DNA of 40,977 nt, taken from NCBI GenBank assembly GCA_021779755.1, contig JAJYAA010000002.1, positions 1 through 40,977 on the forward strand. Direction: 5' to 3'. Every line of letters starts with the position of its first letter. The stretch's first letter is position 1. Under the pieces are notes generated by a model, which worked only from the letters and a program-made list of their open reading frames with translations, did not search any database and was not told the origin of the DNA. The stretch is from a bacterium. Its GTDB lineage: Bacteria > Patescibacteriota > Saccharimonadia > Saccharimonadales > Saccharimonadaceae. Position numbers and translations under genes: made by a program. Shown here piece by piece: positions 29,599-39,017 of the stretch.

Positions 29599-30798
29599 AT
29601 GAAAAAGGTTGCTATCGTCGGTTTGGGATATGTTGGCCTTCCGCTTGCACACCGTGCGACTGCCGCGGGCTATCTTGTTTCGGGTGTAGACAGTAGCGAC
29701 AAAGTGATAAATCACCTTGGTCATACTGAGGCGGTGTTCTCTTCCTTATCTAATTCCTACAATAGCGTTAAGATGGTAGATATTGTTGTCGTATGTGTGC
29801 CAACGCCAATTCACGAAGATAAATCTCCTGATCTGAGCCATATTAATAGTGCGTTAATGCAGGTTGGTAAGCGGCTCCACAAGGGCCAGCTGGTAAGTAT
29901 TGAATCGACGGTCTTCCCTGGTTATTGTGCAACGACAGGGCGCCATATCCTAGAGAGTGAATCCGGTCTGGTCGCTGGAAGCGATTTCTATCTCGTACAT
30001 TGCCCAGAGAGGGTTAATCCAGGCGACAGTGTTTGGCATGTCGGCAATATTCCGCGCGTGCTAGGTGCGGTAAACGAAGAGTCTGCCGTGGTTGGCAAGC
30101 GTTTCTATGCCGATATTACCGATGGCGGAGTGTTTGTGACGCGCAATATGGATGAGGCGGAAGCAGCAAAGATGGTCGAGAATACCTTTAGGGATATAAA
30201 CATCGCGTTCGTAAATGAGCTTGCGAAGTCGTTCGATGGCACGAATGTCAGCTTGGTGAGTGTCATTGATGCCGCTTCGACAAAACCCTTCGGCTATATG
30301 CCATTTCGCCCAGGTCTTGGGGTGGGGGGCCATTGCATTCCTGTGGATCCTGAGTATCTTATTGACGCCGCACGTGCTCGTGGGTTTCGGCATGACCTTA
30401 TTATTAATGCGCGCAAGGTTAACGATAGTATGGTAGATTTTGTTGTGAATAAAATACAAAAGAGCGCAAGCGGGAGTGTGGTCGCACTTTTGGGGCTTAC
30501 CTATAAGCCGGGCGTTGCTGATCTGCGCGAGAGCCAAGCAATGAGACTGCGTAATGCTCTTGTCGAAAAAGGCTATAGTGTTATTGCATATGACCCTTTA
30601 GTAGAGTCTGACGTTGAGAATGTTGAAGACGCGCTTGCGGGGGCGGAGACGGTGGTTATTGCGACCGCCCATGAAGAATTCTCCGGTATAGAGGAGCGCA
30701 TTAATAATTTTAGTAGTATTACTTTAGTGTTTGACGCAGGACGGAGCGTTCGTCCGGCGCTTCTCAAAAAGGCTAAGTACATGGGGATTGGCGTGTAA
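29599..30798 (+). CDS. UDP-glucose/UDP-N-acetylmannosamine 6-dehydrogenase family
   Basis: KKVAIVGLGYVGLPLAHRATAAGYLVSGVD, VVCVPTPIHEDKSPDLS, GLGVGGHCIPVDPEYL. Confidence 0.95.
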   Translation: MKKVAIVGLGYVGLPLAHRATAAGYLVSGVDSSDKVINHLGHTEAVFSSLSNSYNSVKMVDIVVVCVPTPIHEDKSPDLSHINSALMQVGKRLHKGQLVSIESTVFPGYCATTGRHILESESGLVAGSDFYLVHCPERVNPGDSVWHVGNIPRVLGAVNEESAVVGKRFYADITDGGVFVTRNMDEAEAAKMVENTFRDINIAFVNELAKSFDGTNVSLVSVIDAASTKPFGYMPFRPGLGVGGHCIPVDPEYLIDAARARGFRHDLIINARKVNDSMVDFVVNKIQKSASGSVVALLGLTYKPGVADLRESQAMRLRNALVEKGYSVIAYDPLVESDVENVEDALAGAETVVIATAHEEFSGIEERINNFSSITLVFDAGRSVRPALLKKAKYMGIGV

Positions 30799-32144
30799 TG
30801 AGTGCGGCTGTTATTGCGTCAATACTCTGCCTGATTATTCTTTTGAGGGCTATTCGTAACCTCTATAACTTACTGAGAAGTCTGAGGTGGCTATCTTCAA
30901 ATTCATTATCTCGACAAAAGGAGGACGCCGGGACGAGATTTATTATATGTATTCCTGCGCTTAATGAGCAAAACACAATAGAGGCGACGCTTGATAAGTT
31001 TCTCGATCAGGAGTACCCCCGTTCTCTCTATTCTGTCTACGTGGTGACGACGTCAAGAGAGCGTCGCAACGCCGCCCGGCCTTCAACGGCTGAGGTTGTT
31101 GAAGCCTATCGCGGTCGCCTTTCTAAGGAGAAAGCGAAGCTGATAAACGTTGTGAACTACCCCAAGAGAGATGGGCGGATGGCACATCAAATCAACTATT
31201 TGGCCCAGAGACTGACGAGCAGCCTGACGCGTGAGAATGTATATTTTGTGATTTATAATGCGGACTCGCATATTTTGCCAAATACGCTTTCTCGCACAGA
31301 CGCTCAAATTGCGTTAGCTAAAAAGCGAACAGGGAGGTATCCGGGGCTTCTTCAGCAGTCTGCACTCTATCAATATCAGGGCCGCGATAGGATTGCGGAA
31401 GGGGCGGGTCTTCATCAGACTCTGTGGACGCTGATGCATGAGGTGCCAAAGATACGCAGCCAGTCCTCTGGATTGGAAAGACTTGGTGACTCTAGGCGCC
31501 GGCTATCGATATTGCTATATAGCCGAATCGCTCACTGTGTGGGGCATGGCTTATTTGTGCACGGACGTTATTACTTAGATCATCCATTTTCCAGCGACAT
31601 ACTCAATGAGGATTTGCCGTACGGCCTACAGGCGTGTGCAATTCGTGAATCGATTCTGCCTATTCCCTCACTTGAGCTCGCGTCTACGCCGGCTAGATTA
31701 AGTATGGTGTACAGACAAAAGAGTGTATGGTTTAATCCCTTTTTTGAATTCTTATCGTTTGGAAGACAGCTGAGCGCCAGGAGGCTTTACAAGTCGAAGT
31801 TTGAGCTGGGTTATCTTGTCGTTCAGGCGTACATACCACTCTTCATTTGGTTGCTTCACAGCATAATCCTACTTGGCGGATTGTTGTTTTGTGTTCTTGC
31901 TGGTCCGTGGTACGTTGCCATGTGGTGTGTCGCAATCTCTGTATATTGGTTCATTCCGGCTGCGATAGTGACTCTTTATAGGAGACGGCTTGATAATGGT
32001 GGTACTAATTCGTTTTGGTCAATAGGATGGGGTGTGGTTTACGTGCTGAGTCACTCCATCGGTCCAATATGGTCGGTGATGAGATGGGGGAGGGCGCGTC
32101 TATTGCATGTCGCGCCGGACAAGCCAAAGACGGAGGCGCTATGA
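30798..32144 (+). CDS. Membrane glycosyltransferase family 2
   Basis: FIICIPALNEQNTIEATLDKFLDQEYPRSLYSVYVVTTS; C-terminal TM helices. Confidence 0.82.
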   Translation: MSAAVIASILCLIILLRAIRNLYNLLRSLRWLSSNSLSRQKEDAGTRFIICIPALNEQNTIEATLDKFLDQEYPRSLYSVYVVTTSRERRNAARPSTAEVVEAYRGRLSKEKAKLINVVNYPKRDGRMAHQINYLAQRLTSSLTRENVYFVIYNADSHILPNTLSRTDAQIALAKKRTGRYPGLLQQSALYQYQGRDRIAEGAGLHQTLWTLMHEVPKIRSQSSGLERLGDSRRRLSILLYSRIAHCVGHGLFVHGRYYLDHPFSSDILNEDLPYGLQACAIRESILPIPSLELASTPARLSMVYRQKSVWFNPFFEFLSFGRQLSARRLYKSKFELGYLVVQAYIPLFIWLLHSIILLGGLLFCVLAGPWYVAMWCVAISVYWFIPAAIVTLYRRRLDNGGTNSFWSIGWGVVYVLSHSIGPIWSVMRWGRARLLHVAPDKPKTEAL

Positions 32145-32767
32145 CGTACGTTGGTATAGAAGGATCTAGTTATGTTGGTAAAACGACTGTAGGAATAGCC
32201 CTCGAACAGAGGGGGTATTATGTCGTTCCTGAGTATGATGCCCAGGGGCCGTTTCCTGCTTCTGACGGAAGCTTAGAGGGTCACAAAGCGGTTATCGATG
32301 AGTTGATTTTCCGGGAGTTAAGGAGGACCGAAGCGGTGTCTCGCGCGGCATTCGTGGGTTATGCCTTCTCCGACAGGACCCCAATTTCTTTTTTGACTTT
32401 TGAAGACATGAGAATGCGCACTGCCCGCAACGCCGAGGCATTCGCGCTTCACCTGGCGGTTAAGGACTATGCGGTGGAGAGAGTAGACCAAGAAGTGTCT
32501 GCCGGAAACATCGTGATTCCCGATAGGGTTGCAGTGCTACGGGTTGCGAGCGAGGCACTCTTTCGTCGAAGGGTTGAAGGTCGAGGCGTGACGGCTGTGG
32601 AGGAGCTCTCGAACTATGGTGTGCAGCGTTATGTTGCAGATAGGGCCTTGGCTTACGCTACTCAATACGTTGGCCCAGACGAGACTTGCCTCATTGATGT
32701 TGACGAGATGGGGGCAGAAGAGCTCGCCGATAGGCTTGTGGCTATGGCCGGCCGGGATGGGGTATAG
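32141..32767 (+). CDS. P-loop NTPase, thymidylate/nucleoside-kinase-like
   Basis: MTYVGIEGSSYVGKTTVGIALEQRGY Walker A; start 32141 (ATGA overlap) rather than 32015. Confidence 0.7.
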   Translation: MTYVGIEGSSYVGKTTVGIALEQRGYYVVPEYDAQGPFPASDGSLEGHKAVIDELIFRELRRTEAVSRAAFVGYAFSDRTPISFLTFEDMRMRTARNAEAFALHLAVKDYAVERVDQEVSAGNIVIPDRVAVLRVASEALFRRRVEGRGVTAVEELSNYGVQRYVADRALAYATQYVGPDETCLIDVDEMGAEELADRLVAMAGRDGV

Positions 32768-32774
32768 TTTTATT

Positions 32775-33725
32775 ATGGCAACACGTCGCGAGAGACTCGA
32801 GGAACACGATAACGATTACGGATTTGACCCACGAGAGGTGCTGGATCACGGGACTCAGTTGGCCTATTCTCCTTCTGTTTCTGTCGTTATTCCATATTTT
32901 GAGACTGGAAAAGTTTTTGAAGCGGTGCTCGTATCCTTGCGGGCTGCGATAGATAGATACGGAGGGGATGTAGAGGTCATAGTCGTTGATGACGGTTCAG
33001 TAAAAAGACCTCTTGTAGATTACATGAAGGCTGGCGGTACGTGGCTTAAGCCTATTTTTCTTCCTGAGAACATGGGTAGAACGGAAGCTCGCAATAGAGG
33101 TATGAGGGCCACAACGAATGATATCGTACTCTTTTTAGACAGCGATATACTTATCGATGACCTACTCATATTTAATCATGTGAGGCTTCAGGCTGAGGCT
33201 CTCTCGAGAGGTCGACGGGCCATAGTGGTGAGTTTTTTTGAGTTTACGGACAAGAATGACTCGAGGATCTTTGAAGAGGGTGAGGTCGGAGCGAATTTGC
33301 GCTTGAATGATTTCCGTCTTGATTGTACTTATGGCGCGACATGGATAGGATGTGAAGATGATAAGCGTTTTATTGGCCAGCATATTAAGCTGGTTGAAGA
33401 AACGAATCAGTTTAGGAGCTGGCGGGGTAAGTACAAGGCGTGGATGCTGCCTAATATGGTATTGGGCGGTGCGTTCTCAGTGTGGAGAGATGAGATTCTT
33501 GCAATTGGAGGTTTTGATGCTAGGTTCAAGGGGTATGGATTTACCGAGACGTCGGCTGTGACAAGGTTGGTGGCAGAAAGGGCGAACGTCGTGATACCGT
33601 GTGTGGCTGGGGGAGGTCTCCATATCGACGACGAAGCAGTAAATGTATCGCGTACGGAAAAGGATAAAATATTTAAAGAAAAGCACGCTTTTTATAATAA
33701 TGTGTTTCTCATGGAGGAGGTGTAG
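32775..33725 (+). CDS. Glycosyltransferase family 2
   Basis: SVSVVIPYFETGKVFEAVLVSLRAA, VIVVDDGS, LFLDSDIL; start MATRRE at 32775. Confidence 0.88.
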   Translation: MATRRERLEEHDNDYGFDPREVLDHGTQLAYSPSVSVVIPYFETGKVFEAVLVSLRAAIDRYGGDVEVIVVDDGSVKRPLVDYMKAGGTWLKPIFLPENMGRTEARNRGMRATTNDIVLFLDSDILIDDLLIFNHVRLQAEALSRGRRAIVVSFFEFTDKNDSRIFEEGEVGANLRLNDFRLDCTYGATWIGCEDDKRFIGQHIKLVEETNQFRSWRGKYKAWMLPNMVLGGAFSVWRDEILAIGGFDARFKGYGFTETSAVTRLVAERANVVIPCVAGGGLHIDDEAVNVSRTEKDKIFKEKHAFYNNVFLMEEV

Positions 33726-34360
33726 TGAAGAAGGTTATATTTATTGATTGGAATCGGACCCTGTCTTTTGATCTGTTTTGGGGCCACCTCAAGGACCCAG
33801 AGCATCCCAACCATCGCCACCTGGCACCAATTGAGGAGTGGCTGTTTGTCGAGAATCGTGCATTAATTGGACCTTGGATGCGAGGAGACGTATCGGTTGA
33901 AGATGTTGTCGCGCGTATGTCAAAAGATATCAAGATTCCTGCGGAAGTAATCCTACAGGAGTTGCGCCACAGTTGTGAAGTGATGCGGTACTGTATTGTG
34001 GGGTTGGAGGAGCTTGTGCGTGAGATACGGAATCGTGGCATTAGGGTCATCATCGCGACGGATAACATGGATACATTTACGCGATTCACTGTTCCGGCGC
34101 TAAAAATTGACCAGATTTTTGACGGGTATATTAATTCTTATGACATTAAATGTTTAAAAGATGACGATGAGCCGGCCGATAGCATTTCTTTTTTCGACGA
34201 TTTTCTTGCAAGAAATGGGCTAGGATACGCTGATGTTATTCTTCTTGACGATTCTCCGGACAAAAGCGGGAAGTATCAAAAACTCGGCTTTGATAGGGTG
34301 CTTATAGATAGCCCGGAGACACTACAAAAGACACTAGAGACTTACGTCTATGGTTCATAA
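33725..34360 (+). CDS. HAD-superfamily hydrolase-like protein
   Basis: KVIFIDWNRTLSFD, VIIATDNMD, ILLDDSPDKSGKYQKLGF; GTG start. Confidence 0.75.
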   Translation: MKKVIFIDWNRTLSFDLFWGHLKDPEHPNHRHLAPIEEWLFVENRALIGPWMRGDVSVEDVVARMSKDIKIPAEVILQELRHSCEVMRYCIVGLEELVREIRNRGIRVIIATDNMDTFTRFTVPALKIDQIFDGYINSYDIKCLKDDDEPADSISFFDDFLARNGLGYADVILLDDSPDKSGKYQKLGFDRVLIDSPETLQKTLETYVYGS

Positions 34361-35081
34361 AAAGATAAACATTTGTTTACATAATGTCGTTGACAAGGAC
34401 TCGGACGTTGACTCTATTTACGACATTACTATTGCACAACTGGGCACATTAATCGTTGCGCTAAAAAAACACCTCGAGGGCGGTGTCATTGATGAGTACG
34501 AGCTGTTTTTCGATGATGGGTATCGGTCGTTTTTGACGCTTGCGCGATCTTTTGACTTCGGTGTGACCAACGCTAAAGTGCATGTTGCGATCATTACTCA
34601 GCAGTTAGGCAAGCCGGACAGGCTAAGTGTGTCCGATATTGTCGAGCTCGATCAAGCAGGTTTTTCGGTTGACTCACACAGTGTTTCACATGCTGCACTT
34701 GCGACATTCCGGGATGATGTCCTTCGGGAGACGCCTAGCGGTGGTAAATACAAAAACGTTGAACGCGGAAGAACAAGGGTCTTGTGTGAAAATGAGGTGT
34801 TATATCAGCTGCGCGAATCTGCAAGATTACTTGAAAGCATAATTTCCAATGCCTCGCCTAGTTTTGTGCTTCCGTATGGCTTATACAATAGTTCTACAGC
34901 ATTGATTGCCGGCACTCGCACTTCCTACGGCAGGCTGTATACTTGTGACTCGGGATTTGACATTGGACAGTATCTTGCACCGCGCATCCTATTGACTCAG
35001 GAGAATGTTGATAACATCGGGGAGATAGTAGCTGGTCTGTCCATTGAGGCGGTTAGATTAAGGGGTGGATTGACTCTTTAG
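34350..35081 (+). CDS. Polysaccharide deacetylase (NodB-like)
   Basis: LFFDDGYRSFLTLA, SVDSHSVSHAALA, FVLPYGLYN. Confidence 0.75.
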   Translation: MVHKKINICLHNVVDKDSDVDSIYDITIAQLGTLIVALKKHLEGGVIDEYELFFDDGYRSFLTLARSFDFGVTNAKVHVAIITQQLGKPDRLSVSDIVELDQAGFSVDSHSVSHAALATFRDDVLRETPSGGKYKNVERGRTRVLCENEVLYQLRESARLLESIISNASPSFVLPYGLYNSSTALIAGTRTSYGRLYTCDSGFDIGQYLAPRILLTQENVDNIGEIVAGLSIEAVRLRGGLTL

Positions 35082-35139
35082 CTCAATTGGTTGAGGGGCC
35101 GTTTCGTTTGTTGTTTTTCGAGACCGACAAGCTGAGCCA
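35072..35139 (+). pseudogene. tRNA-like relic
   Basis: TTTAGCTCAATTGGTTGAG D-arm-like and TTCGAGACCGACAAGCTGAGCCA with same T-loop to CCA spacing (23 nt) as tRNA-Asn; stems do not pair. Confidence 0.3.
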
Positions 35140-35170
35140 TGAAAAGAAGAGTCCTTGTGGCTCTTTTTTT
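35134..35170 (+). terminator. Rho-independent terminator
   Basis: GAGCCA...TGGCTC followed by TTTTTTT. Confidence 0.7.
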
Positions 35171-35408
35171 CTTGGCTCCGTTGTTTGGCTCGATTCAGCA
35201 ACACGCCAGCTTGTCTGGCGGTAGTTGCTGGTCGGTGCAGCGACTGAAGTGAAAAGGTGTTTACATTTTTTCACGAACAAGCGAAGGATGCCTTGGCTGC
35301 TGTCCAGCCGTCAAAGCTAACGTTGACTTAATATTATATTTATGATAAAATAATACATAACTTACAAAAGTAAGTTATCATACTCCGATACCAATCCCAG
35401 GAGAACAG

Positions 35409-35615
35409 ATGCGCGATCTCGCTACACCCGAAGGTGTCGTCGCTCACATGAGTGAGTCGACGTCTAGGGACGACTGGAACAAGCGCTGCGAGGAAGTCGT
35501 GGCGGCCAATGAGGGTGGCTATCCGAACTTCTGGTTTGGGACGGTCATCTTGTCGGGCCTTGTCGATGAGACTCTCGGCCCCGGCAGTTCCGACATCAAG
35601 ATCACCAGCATTTAA
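35409..35615 (+). CDS. Small 68-aa protein of unknown function in GC-rich cassette
   Basis: GGAGAA SD before ATG; strongly GC3-biased codons unlike neighbours; bounded by hairpins. Confidence 0.6.
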   Translation: MRDLATPEGVVAHMSESTSRDDWNKRCEEVVAANEGGYPNFWFGTVILSGLVDETLGPGSSDIKITSI

Positions 35616-35635
35616 CCCTGACTGATCGGAGCTCA

Positions 35636-35682
35636 GCTCCACGTCAGACGACGAGCAATGCTCTGCGTCAACGACGTGGAGC
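35636..35682. repeat. 47-nt long hairpin (10+4+4 bp)
   Basis: GCTCCACGTC-a-GACG-ac-GAGC-aat-GCTC-tg-CGTC-aac-GACGTGGAGC. Confidence 0.9.
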
Positions 35683-35886
35683 ATTCTCATTGATGCCGCT
35701 ACCCGCTTGATAATTATTAAAAATTTTCTATATTTGTTACGGGTCAGGACTTACTGGGGCACGCAGCCGAGTGTTTATCTGATAATTAATTGAAAAACTT
35801 ATGTCAATGATAGTTCGTGGGGTTCGTGAATGTATGCTTATGCGAAACATATGTCGCAGCGAAATTGTTTATGCTAATCTGGTATT

Positions 35887-36543
35887 ATGAATGAAAATCC
35901 TACAACTACGTCTGACAAAAGCATAAAGGCAAAAAAGAGTTATAGCTGGCTTGGTGCGGGCGGCGTTATTGTCCTGATGCTAATCGCTCTTGTCGGCATC
36001 GGCTTTTCTGCGTACAGCTGGAAACACAATCGGTCACTGGCGTCTACTATTGATGCTAATAACACCCAAATACAAGACCTTAACAACAAAGTCAGCAGCT
36101 TGACTGCAAGTGTAGCAAATGCACAAAAAGCCACAGCAACGACGAGCAATAATGTTATTGCAATAAAAGAGTTGGGGATTAAGCTGACTGTGCCAGATTC
36201 ACTTAGCGACCTGACATATAGCTACACCTCAGCAACAGTCAAAGACGGCGCGACATCGACGAAAATCGAGAATGCAAACCTTTCAACAAAAACAATTACA
36301 GATTTGTTTCAGGATAATGTCTGTAGTTCGCAAACAGCGGCCCTGGGCGTGTTGAGCAGGCAAGATGGCCAATTTAAGGCCGCATATTCGGCCACTTTAG
36401 TTAAGCAATTTCCGACGTTTTATATTGCGTACTCAACCCCACAAGAATACTGCTCCCAAAAGCAGGTCGACACTCGCCAGCAAACTGTTACTCAAAGCTT
36501 GGCTGACCTAAAGTCGGCCCTCGCTTCGGTTGAGCAGCTTTAA
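35887..36543 (+). CDS. Membrane-anchored hypothetical protein with coiled coil
   Basis: TM GAGGVIVLMLIALVGIGFSAYSW followed by heptad-like region. Confidence 0.65.
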   Translation: MNENPTTTSDKSIKAKKSYSWLGAGGVIVLMLIALVGIGFSAYSWKHNRSLASTIDANNTQIQDLNNKVSSLTASVANAQKATATTSNNVIAIKELGIKLTVPDSLSDLTYSYTSATVKDGATSTKIENANLSTKTITDLFQDNVCSSQTAALGVLSRQDGQFKAAYSATLVKQFPTFYIAYSTPQEYCSQKQVDTRQQTVTQSLADLKSALASVEQL

Positions 36544-36722
36544 TCAATTACCGCCAAGCTATTTTCTTGGTTATTTAGATAATGCTTAAATGTTACTGGA
36601 CCTTTTTCTAAAGGGCAACTTATTTAGTATATTTACAAATATATTTATTAAGAATATGATGAGCATACAAACACAGACACTCTTCGTTGACAAAGTAATA
36701 GGCAATATCATAAGGAGGAATT

Positions 36723-37244
36723 ATGAAAAAACTATCACAGGTCATAGCGGTGGGTACTGTCATCTTGGCGCCTTTATTGGCGAGTGGCAGCGCTTTTGCG
36801 GTCGGTACTTGCCCGACCGGGTATACGGGGCCAAATTCAAACAATCAATGCGTGTCTGTGACGACCTATGATTGTTCTGTTATCAACAATAATATGGTTA
36901 GTATTATCAATGAGAACTTCCAGGTTGCCGTGACGGGCGATGCGATTAATGGTTCGTCCGGATCAGCTACAAACAGCAACGGCGTAACGTTTAACGCGAC
37001 GGTCAAAAACGAAACCTGTACGGTCGTCGCAACGGTTGCGCCAATCGAGCCAACTCCTGAGGTTGTGACCCCAGTCGAGACAGTTCAGGCTGTTCAGGCG
37101 CCGGCGCAAGAGGTAGCTACCGTCCTACCCGACACCAGTAGCGATTCAACGATGGGCCTATTGTTTGGCTTGGTCGGAGCTCTCGGTGTGGGCGGTGCCT
37201 TGTCGGTGCTTGCTGCAAAATCCTATAGTCGCTTAAAGTCTTAG
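36723..37244 (+). CDS. Secreted sortase substrate with LPDTS-type signal
   Basis: AAGGAGGAATT SD, signal peptide, C-terminal VLPDTSSDSTMGLLFGLVGALGVGGALSVLAAKSYSRLKS. Confidence 0.8.
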   Translation: MKKLSQVIAVGTVILAPLLASGSAFAVGTCPTGYTGPNSNNQCVSVTTYDCSVINNNMVSIINENFQVAVTGDAINGSSGSATNSNGVTFNATVKNETCTVVATVAPIEPTPEVVTPVETVQAVQAPAQEVATVLPDTSSDSTMGLLFGLVGALGVGGALSVLAAKSYSRLKS

Positions 37245-37258
37245 CAACTCATAGCTGT

Positions 37259-37858
37259 TTGTGGCATATGAAAAAGCTGGTTGATGGTCGATGGCTCTAT
37301 GTACTCGCGGGTATCTTAAATATCGCTGTTGGGGTGATGTTTTATGCTGTTAACTTGCAGCCACAACCAGCTCAGTTGGCGACTATCACAGCGGTTGTCC
37401 ACAAGCCTCAGCTGCCCAAGGTGCGGGTTGTTCCGGCGACAACTGGCGTACCGACGCGCATTGTAATTCCGAGTCTAAAAATTGATTTGGTCGTTGGTGT
37501 CGGATCGTTCAACGCCGCCAGCCGTAGCTGGACGATTGATGCTAGTAGAGCATTCTATGCCGATATTTCGTTGCCCGCCAACAATAGTAACGGTCGAACT
37601 TTGATATATGGCCACGCGCAGTGGCAGGTCTTTGGCAACCTACCGGATATTAGGCCGCAAGCCGAAGCCATTGTGTATACGGATAGTGGATATGAATTTC
37701 ATTACAGTTATCAGTCTAGAACTGATGTTGTGCCGACCGATACAACAATCTTTAGCGCTAGTGGGCCACCGACACTAGTTTTACAAACGTGTTCTGGTAA
37801 TTGGGACGCCTATCGTACGATGTATTACTTTAAATTTGAGGCGCTAAATAAAGTATGA
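37259..37858 (+). CDS. Sortase (class E/F-like)
   Basis: IVIPSLKIDLVVGVG...RTLIYGHAQWQVFGNL...PTLVLQTCSGNWDAYR catalytic Cys. Confidence 0.85.
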   Translation: MWHMKKLVDGRWLYVLAGILNIAVGVMFYAVNLQPQPAQLATITAVVHKPQLPKVRVVPATTGVPTRIVIPSLKIDLVVGVGSFNAASRSWTIDASRAFYADISLPANNSNGRTLIYGHAQWQVFGNLPDIRPQAEAIVYTDSGYEFHYSYQSRTDVVPTDTTIFSASGPPTLVLQTCSGNWDAYRTMYYFKFEALNKV

Positions 37859-38886
37859 ATCAGCAGATCATTACGCAACTCATAGAGATCATCTTGTTGG
37901 CGATAGTCAGTATGGGGCTACTGTTGGTTGTGATGGCTAGTGTTTACGATATGCGGACAGTCAGGCAACGCTATATTCTAAGTTCGTTTGTACGTAAACT
38001 ACGTTGTCCGCGTCAGCCGCACGTAACGGTGCTAATTTATGCAAAGAATAATGCCGGGTCAATCGAGGCTTGTCTGAAGAGTGTCATTCACAGTCGTTAT
38101 TACGAATACGATATTGTGGTTGTCGACAATGTATCTAGCGATAACACCAAGCGGCTTGTTCGTGATTTTATATCAAAACACCCGCACGTCGCCATCTACC
38201 TGTACGCAAAAGTCAAACCAAGTGATCGATTGTCGTCGCTCGGGCATGGTTACGCCAGGAGCCAAAAAGGCGCAATGGTCTTGGCTCTGACGGCTGATAG
38301 TATAGTTGCGCCGACATTAATCAAAAACTTAGCGGCGCGTTTGATGATAAGTCCAGAGATTAAGGCTGTGTCTATGGCGGAACTTAGTCCGGGTGTCGAA
38401 AGTTTGGCAGCGACCTTAGCTCACGTCCGGAAGTTAACGCATAATATTTATAGCAAGGGCCTTGCGCAGCTGAACGTGGGTAGACTGCAGGTAGGTAACT
38501 TAAACGTGATGTATCGCAAAGATGTCCTGGTGCACGCCAGGCATGGGCAAAAAGTTAAGCATACTTACGGCGGTAGTGTGATAAAGCCGGAGGCGTCACA
38601 GGCCATGGGGGCAATGAATTATATACTGTCTTTTGCGGCCGTCATCACGACTACGTATTGCATGTACGCTGCCGCTACGTTACAAAGTAGCGAGTTGCTA
38701 GTCGTGAGCTGGCTGATTTGCGTTGTCTGGCTGTTGTTGGTGATTTGGGCAGACGATGCCACAATTCGGCAAAAACTGCGACTCAGCTTTTTTGTGCCAT
38801 CGATGTACTTTTTGCTCTATGCGCAGCAAATTGTCGTCCTAGTAACAAATTTAGCCCGGACGATACCACTTACCATACGCCGATAA
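37855..38886 (+). CDS. Glycosyltransferase family 2 membrane protein
   Basis: VTVLIYAKNNAGSIEACLKSVIHSRYYEYDIVVVDNVSSDNT; C-terminal TM helices. Confidence 0.82.
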   Translation: MNQQIITQLIEIILLAIVSMGLLLVVMASVYDMRTVRQRYILSSFVRKLRCPRQPHVTVLIYAKNNAGSIEACLKSVIHSRYYEYDIVVVDNVSSDNTKRLVRDFISKHPHVAIYLYAKVKPSDRLSSLGHGYARSQKGAMVLALTADSIVAPTLIKNLAARLMISPEIKAVSMAELSPGVESLAATLAHVRKLTHNIYSKGLAQLNVGRLQVGNLNVMYRKDVLVHARHGQKVKHTYGGSVIKPEASQAMGAMNYILSFAAVITTTYCMYAAATLQSSELLVVSWLICVVWLLLVIWADDATIRQKLRLSFFVPSMYFLLYAQQIVVLVTNLARTIPLTIRR

Positions 38887-39017
38887 CGCGACGGTGTTGA
38901 TATTGGCTGTGCGACACAAAATGATTTTTATGTGAGAATTTTCATATACTAAGGATTTATTTTAGATTATGCTCACCCTGGGTGGCCGAGTGGAGTTGGC
39001 TGCGATAGGGGGTTTAG

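Noticed and set aside
35072-35153. GACTCTT/AAGAGTC pairing as acceptor stem or antiterminator
   Set aside because: Seven-nt complement over this distance is likely by chance and the T-arm is not positioned for that acceptor
35083-35280. Minus-strand ORF of 65 aa
   Set aside because: Overlaps terminator and tRNA-like relic; no SD or recognisable features; likely spurious
35340-35690. Minus-strand 116-aa ORF over the GC-rich cassette
   Set aside because: Runs through the hairpins and lies antisense to a better-supported 68-aa ORF with SD
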